Shown here: piece by piece, positions 60,978-64,000 of the stretch
Layout of the letters: every line of letters begins with the position of its first letter
Position numbering within the stretch: position 1 is the stretch's first letter
DNA from: Carthagonibacter sp032251515
GTDB lineage: Bacteria > Gemmatimonadota > Gemmatimonadetes > Palauibacterales > Palauibacteraceae
Assembly (NCBI GenBank): GCA_032251515.1
Contig: JAVVDU010000009.1
Span: 1 to 64,000, forward strand
Length of the DNA: 64,000 bases
Reading direction: 5' to 3'
Translations under genes and position numbers: made by a program
The notes under the pieces: generated by a model
Told to the model about the DNA's origin: nothing
Database searches by the model: none
The model's input: only the letters and a program-made list of their open reading frames with translations

Positions 60978-62936
60978 ATGGGACGGAGCGTCGCCCGCAA
61001 GCTGATCGACGACCACCTCGTCCACGGCGAGGCGGCGCCGGGGGAGGAAATCGGCCTCGAGATCGACCAGACCCTGACCCAGGACGCCACCGGGACGATG
61101 GTCATGCTCGAGCTCGAGGCGATGGGCCTCGACCGGGTGAGGACCGACATCTCCGCCCAGTACGTGGACCACAACCTCCTGCAGACCGACCACAGGAACC
61201 CCGACGACCACCTGTTCCTGCGCTCGGCGTGCCGACGCTTCGGGGTGTGGTACTCGAGGCCGGGCAACGGCGTCAGCCACCCCGTCCACATGCAGCGGTT
61301 CGGGATCCCGGGCGCCTCGCTCGTCGGGTCCGACAGCCACACGCCGGCGGCCGGGTCGCTCGGGATGCTCGCCTTCGGCGCCGGCGGTCTCGAGGTGGCG
61401 ATGGCGATGGCGGGCGAACCGCTGTTCCTGACGATGCCCGAGATCTGGGGGATCCGACTGACGGGCGAGCTCCCCGACTGGGTGAGCGCCAAGGACGTGA
61501 TCCTCGAGATGCTCCGCCGCCACGGCGTTGACGGGGCGGCGAACCGGATCCTCGAGTTCCACGGTCCGGGCCTCGCCGGCCTGTCGGCGATGGACCGCCA
61601 CGTGATCGCGAACATGGGGACCGAGCTGGGGGCGACGACGACCGTTTTTCCCGCGGACGAGGCGGTCCGGCGATTCCTCCGAAGCCAGGAGCGCGAGAAG
61701 GACTTCGTCCCGATCGCGGCCGACGACGACGCGGTCTACGACGTCGAGGACGCGATCGACCTCTCCACGCTCGAGCCGCTCATCGCGCGCCCTTCCTCGC
61801 CCGGCGATGTGGTACCCGTCGCCGAGGAGGCGGGGAAGGAAATCTACCAGGCGTACATCGGTTCGAGCGCCAACCCGGGGCTCCGCGACTTTGCGGTCGC
61901 GGCGAAGATGGTCGAGGGCCGGGAGGTCCACGACGGCGTCTCGTTCGACGTCAACCCGACGTCCCGGCAGCTGCTCGAGAACCTGATCGACCTCGGACTC
62001 CTGCTGCCGCTCGTCCACGCTGGGGCGCGGATCCACCAGGCCGGGTGCAACGGGTGCATCGGGATGGGGCAGGCGCCGGCGACCGAGGGGATCTCGCTGC
62101 GGACGGTGCCGCGCAACTTCCCCGGCCGCTCCGGGACCCGCGAGGACAAGGTGTACCTGGTCAGCCCCGAGACCGCGACGGCCTCCGCGCTGACGGGCCG
62201 GATCACCGATCCCCGCACGCTGGAGTTTCCGTACCCGCGGTTCGAGGAGCCCGAGCGTCAGATCGTGAACGTCGAGATGCTCGAGGCGCCGCCCTCTGAC
62301 GGCTCGGACGTCGAGCTCCGGAAGGGCCCGAACATAGCGTCGCTGCCCGAGTTCAAGCCGCTCCCGGAGTCGGCCGGGGGGCCCGTGCTGCTCAAGGTCG
62401 GCGATAACGTCTCGACCGACGAGATCATGCCCGCCGGGGCGGAGATCCTGCCGTTCCGGAGCAACGTCCCGGAGATCTCGAGGTGGGTGTTCGATCCGAT
62501 CGACCCGACGTACCACGATCGCGCCCTCGCGGCGAAGGAAGCCGGCGGCCACGTCGTCGTCGCGGGCAGGAACTACGGTCAGGGCTCGAGCCGCGAGCAC
62601 GCGGCGCTCGCGCCCCGGTACCTGGGCCTCGTGGCCGTCCTGGCGAAGGGCATCGCCCGAATCCACTGGCAGAACCTCGTGAACTTCGGGATCCTGCCGC
62701 TCGGATTCGTCGACGATGCGGACTACGACGCGATCGATCGCGGCGACGCGCTGACGCTTCCGCACGTGCGCGCGGAGGTGTGCGACGGCACCGACGTGAC
62801 GGTCGAGAACCGGACGAAGGGCCGGACGTTCACGGTCCGGCACCGAATGTCCGACCGGCAGGTGGAGATGATTCTGGCCGGGAGCCTCATCTCGTTCTTC
62901 CGGTCGAACGCGTCCTTGAAGCACCGGAAGGGATAG
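60978..62936 (+). CDS. acnA: Aconitate hydratase, short (Aquifex-type) form
   Basis: 652 residues with GGAGG before the ATG. Substrate and cluster motifs: GSDSHTPAAGSLGMLAFGAGG, HQAGCNGCIGMGQAP (C357, C360), AGRNYGQGSSREHAALAPRYLG. It interconverts citrate and isocitrate. The third [4Fe-4S] ligand of ordinary aconitases (GSCTN) aligns with S297 in GSSANPG, so the cluster would have only two Cys from the usual positions. Many short-form enzymes may share this. The nearest alternative is a homoaconitase/isopropylmalate isomerase-like enzyme. No gene partner is adjacent. Confidence 0.85.
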   Translation: MGRSVARKLIDDHLVHGEAAPGEEIGLEIDQTLTQDATGTMVMLELEAMGLDRVRTDISAQYVDHNLLQTDHRNPDDHLFLRSACRRFGVWYSRPGNGVSHPVHMQRFGIPGASLVGSDSHTPAAGSLGMLAFGAGGLEVAMAMAGEPLFLTMPEIWGIRLTGELPDWVSAKDVILEMLRRHGVDGAANRILEFHGPGLAGLSAMDRHVIANMGTELGATTTVFPADEAVRRFLRSQEREKDFVPIAADDDAVYDVEDAIDLSTLEPLIARPSSPGDVVPVAEEAGKEIYQAYIGSSANPGLRDFAVAAKMVEGREVHDGVSFDVNPTSRQLLENLIDLGLLLPLVHAGARIHQAGCNGCIGMGQAPATEGISLRTVPRNFPGRSGTREDKVYLVSPETATASALTGRITDPRTLEFPYPRFEEPERQIVNVEMLEAPPSDGSDVELRKGPNIASLPEFKPLPESAGGPVLLKVGDNVSTDEIMPAGAEILPFRSNVPEISRWVFDPIDPTYHDRALAAKEAGGHVVVAGRNYGQGSSREHAALAPRYLGLVAVLAKGIARIHWQNLVNFGILPLGFVDDADYDAIDRGDALTLPHVRAEVCDGTDVTVENRTKGRTFTVRHRMSDRQVEMILAGSLISFFRSNASLKHRKG

Positions 62937-63092
62937 AACCCCGGGCGACCAGGGAACTCGACCGGGAAGAGTCGCTCCGGAGGGACTCGTCACACCGAGC
63001 TCGGCTGGTCTCCCACCGTTCCGCCAATCGGAACAATGACCGCGCCTCCCCGTAGGACAGCAAAGAGTGACTCGGGCAGTCGGGAGCAACTC

Positions 63093-63848
63093 ATGAAGTC
63101 CGCATATCCAGCAGTCGCCGCGTTCCCTCTCCTCTTCGTCCTGATTCTCTCGGCCTGCAGCGCGAAGGAGAGCGAGCTCGTGCCGGCCCCGGCAGCCGAC
63201 GTTGTGGCGGGGACGGGATTCGGCGCCGCCGCCACGGTGCGCGACGTCGAGCTGACGGCCAGCGCCCAGGCTTGGACGGGCGAAGAGGCGATCTCCGATC
63301 TCGTCACCCCGATCCGGGTACGGATCGACAACGCGAGCGACCGCCCGATCCGGATCGCCTACCATCAGTTCGCCCTTGTCGAGCCGGATGGCGACAGGTA
63401 CTCCGCGATCCCGCCCTTCGAGGTCGTGGAAGAGACCGTGCGCCACGCCGGATACGGCAGGTTCGGTCCGCTCCACCCCCGCTTCCATTACTCCGGTTTC
63501 TACCTGTCACCGTACTACGACGGCTTCTACAGCGGAATCGGAGCATATCCGGCAGGCCTCTACCCGTCCGCATTCGGGTTCTACCCCTATCACCACGGAA
63601 ACTACTTCGGTTACTGGAACGAGGTCGGACGGGACCTCCCGACGCGTTACATGCTCGAGCACGCGCTTCCCGAAGGCGTGCTCGAGCCGGATGGCAGCCT
63701 CGACGGCTTCCTCTACTTCGAGGAGGTTCCCGCCGACGCTGGTAGCGTGGAGTTCCGCGGCGAACTGGTGAGCGCGGAGACCGGACGCTCCTTCGCGGAG
63801 GCCGAGATTCCGTTCGACGTGAGCGAAACGGGGTCGAAAGGCGACTGA
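63093..63848 (+). CDS. Aromatic-rich hypothetical lipoprotein
   Basis: 251 residues from the ATG at 63093 with GGGAG upstream (an earlier ATG at 63036 adds a 19-residue leader). Lipobox LSAC at residue 22. Mature N-terminal strand-rich domain (TPIRVRIDNASDRPIRIAYHQFALV), then a low-complexity segment (about 135-190) rich in Tyr, Phe, Gly, His and Pro. The C-terminus is again strand-rich (SLDGFLYFEEVPADAGSVEFRGELV). Not recognised. Resembles surface or outer-membrane-associated lipoproteins. Confidence 0.7.
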   Translation: MKSAYPAVAAFPLLFVLILSACSAKESELVPAPAADVVAGTGFGAAATVRDVELTASAQAWTGEEAISDLVTPIRVRIDNASDRPIRIAYHQFALVEPDGDRYSAIPPFEVVEETVRHAGYGRFGPLHPRFHYSGFYLSPYYDGFYSGIGAYPAGLYPSAFGFYPYHHGNYFGYWNEVGRDLPTRYMLEHALPEGVLEPDGSLDGFLYFEEVPADAGSVEFRGELVSAETGRSFAEAEIPFDVSETGSKGD

Positions 63849-64000
63849 GATCGTTCGGATCGGGAGCGGCGCGGCTCCCCGGCCCGGATCGGAGCGGAAG
63901 CCGGAGACGGGAACGTGGAGACACGTGGGAATCCGGGCGCCCCTCCAGTTTGGAGACGGGCGGAAATCTGGGGGGAGCCGCGACAGGGGGACCTTTGTTC
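63849..64000. other. Window-end spacer with small hairpin
   Basis: A 6-bp GGGAGC/GCTCCC stem (63862-63867 with 63874-63879) follows the lipoprotein stop and could act as a weak terminator. Nothing else is recognised in the last 120 bases. Confidence 0.35.

Overview
The window is a high-GC (about 70% by eye) stretch from a Gram-negative bacterium with an outer membrane. It encodes two OprP/O-type porins, a TonB-dependent receptor with an N-terminal carboxypeptidase-regulatory-like domain, an OmpA-family protein and many lipoproteins. The gene mix (DUF4837, RicT-metG, dnaE-accA, short-type aconitase, many GTG/TTG starts with 4-base overlaps) suggests an FCB-group organism, most likely Gemmatimonadota. 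No 16S gene is present, so this is inference. Two runs of 100 N (22156-22255, 56087-56186) show that it is a draft scaffold, probably a metagenome bin.

Layout. 0.2-17.4 kb is one large phosphate-starvation locus. It holds a CPBP protease with a phosphate-type porin (+), a shared 15-bp terminator, the complete operon porin-pstSCAB-phoU (-), and an operon of two unknown small proteins with phoB-phoR (-). Diverging from these is a unit of a TonB-dependent receptor, a fibronectin-III/beta-helix lipoprotein and a small lipoprotein (+). Three arrays of 7-mers (consensus CCGTTAC) repeat every 11 bp in the sense of transcription. Two lie upstream of the porin-pst operon and one (six units) upstream of the receptor. 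This is the architecture of PhoB binding sites, and it ties the uncharacterised receptor/lipoprotein unit to phosphate starvation.

17.5-32.7 kb is ordinary chromosome: M1 peptidase, NhaC-type antiporter, FabI/FabL-type enoyl reductase, nitrilase-family hydrolase, beta-propeller protein, superoxide dismutase, OmpA/coiled-coil protein, thioredoxin-like protein and P5C dehydrogenase. It ends with a phenylacetyl-CoA epoxidase cluster (paaA, a MIP18-only paaD, paaB, paaC) and a free-standing zinc ribbon that looks like the missing C-terminal half of PaaD. 32.7-55.7 kb is housekeeping: DPP-IV-like peptidase, GNAT, diguanylate cyclase, glgA-glgC, a DUF402-membrane fusion, fadJ-type enzyme, M23 peptidase, metG-ricT-accA-dnaE, a DUF4837 lipoprotein and typA.

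55.8-64 kb is irregular. A 76-residue protein that is 55% Asp/Glu is split by an N-gap. tRNA-Ile(GAT) follows, then a 3'-truncated tyrosine-recombinase gene abruptly joined to a 5'-truncated, frameshifted Na+-symporter gene. A two-gene operon (M20 peptidase, Cys/Met-metabolism PLP enzyme) comes next, then a 5'-truncated reading frame, a decayed IS481-like transposase, a short-type aconitase and an aromatic-rich lipoprotein. The block 57.15-60.33 kb has broken genes at both ends and is either an inserted fragment or an assembly chimera.

Both N-gaps are flanked by an identical 55-bp direct repeat. The two contigs probably overlap by 55 bp and the gap is not real. Closing the second one that way restores an intact reading frame.
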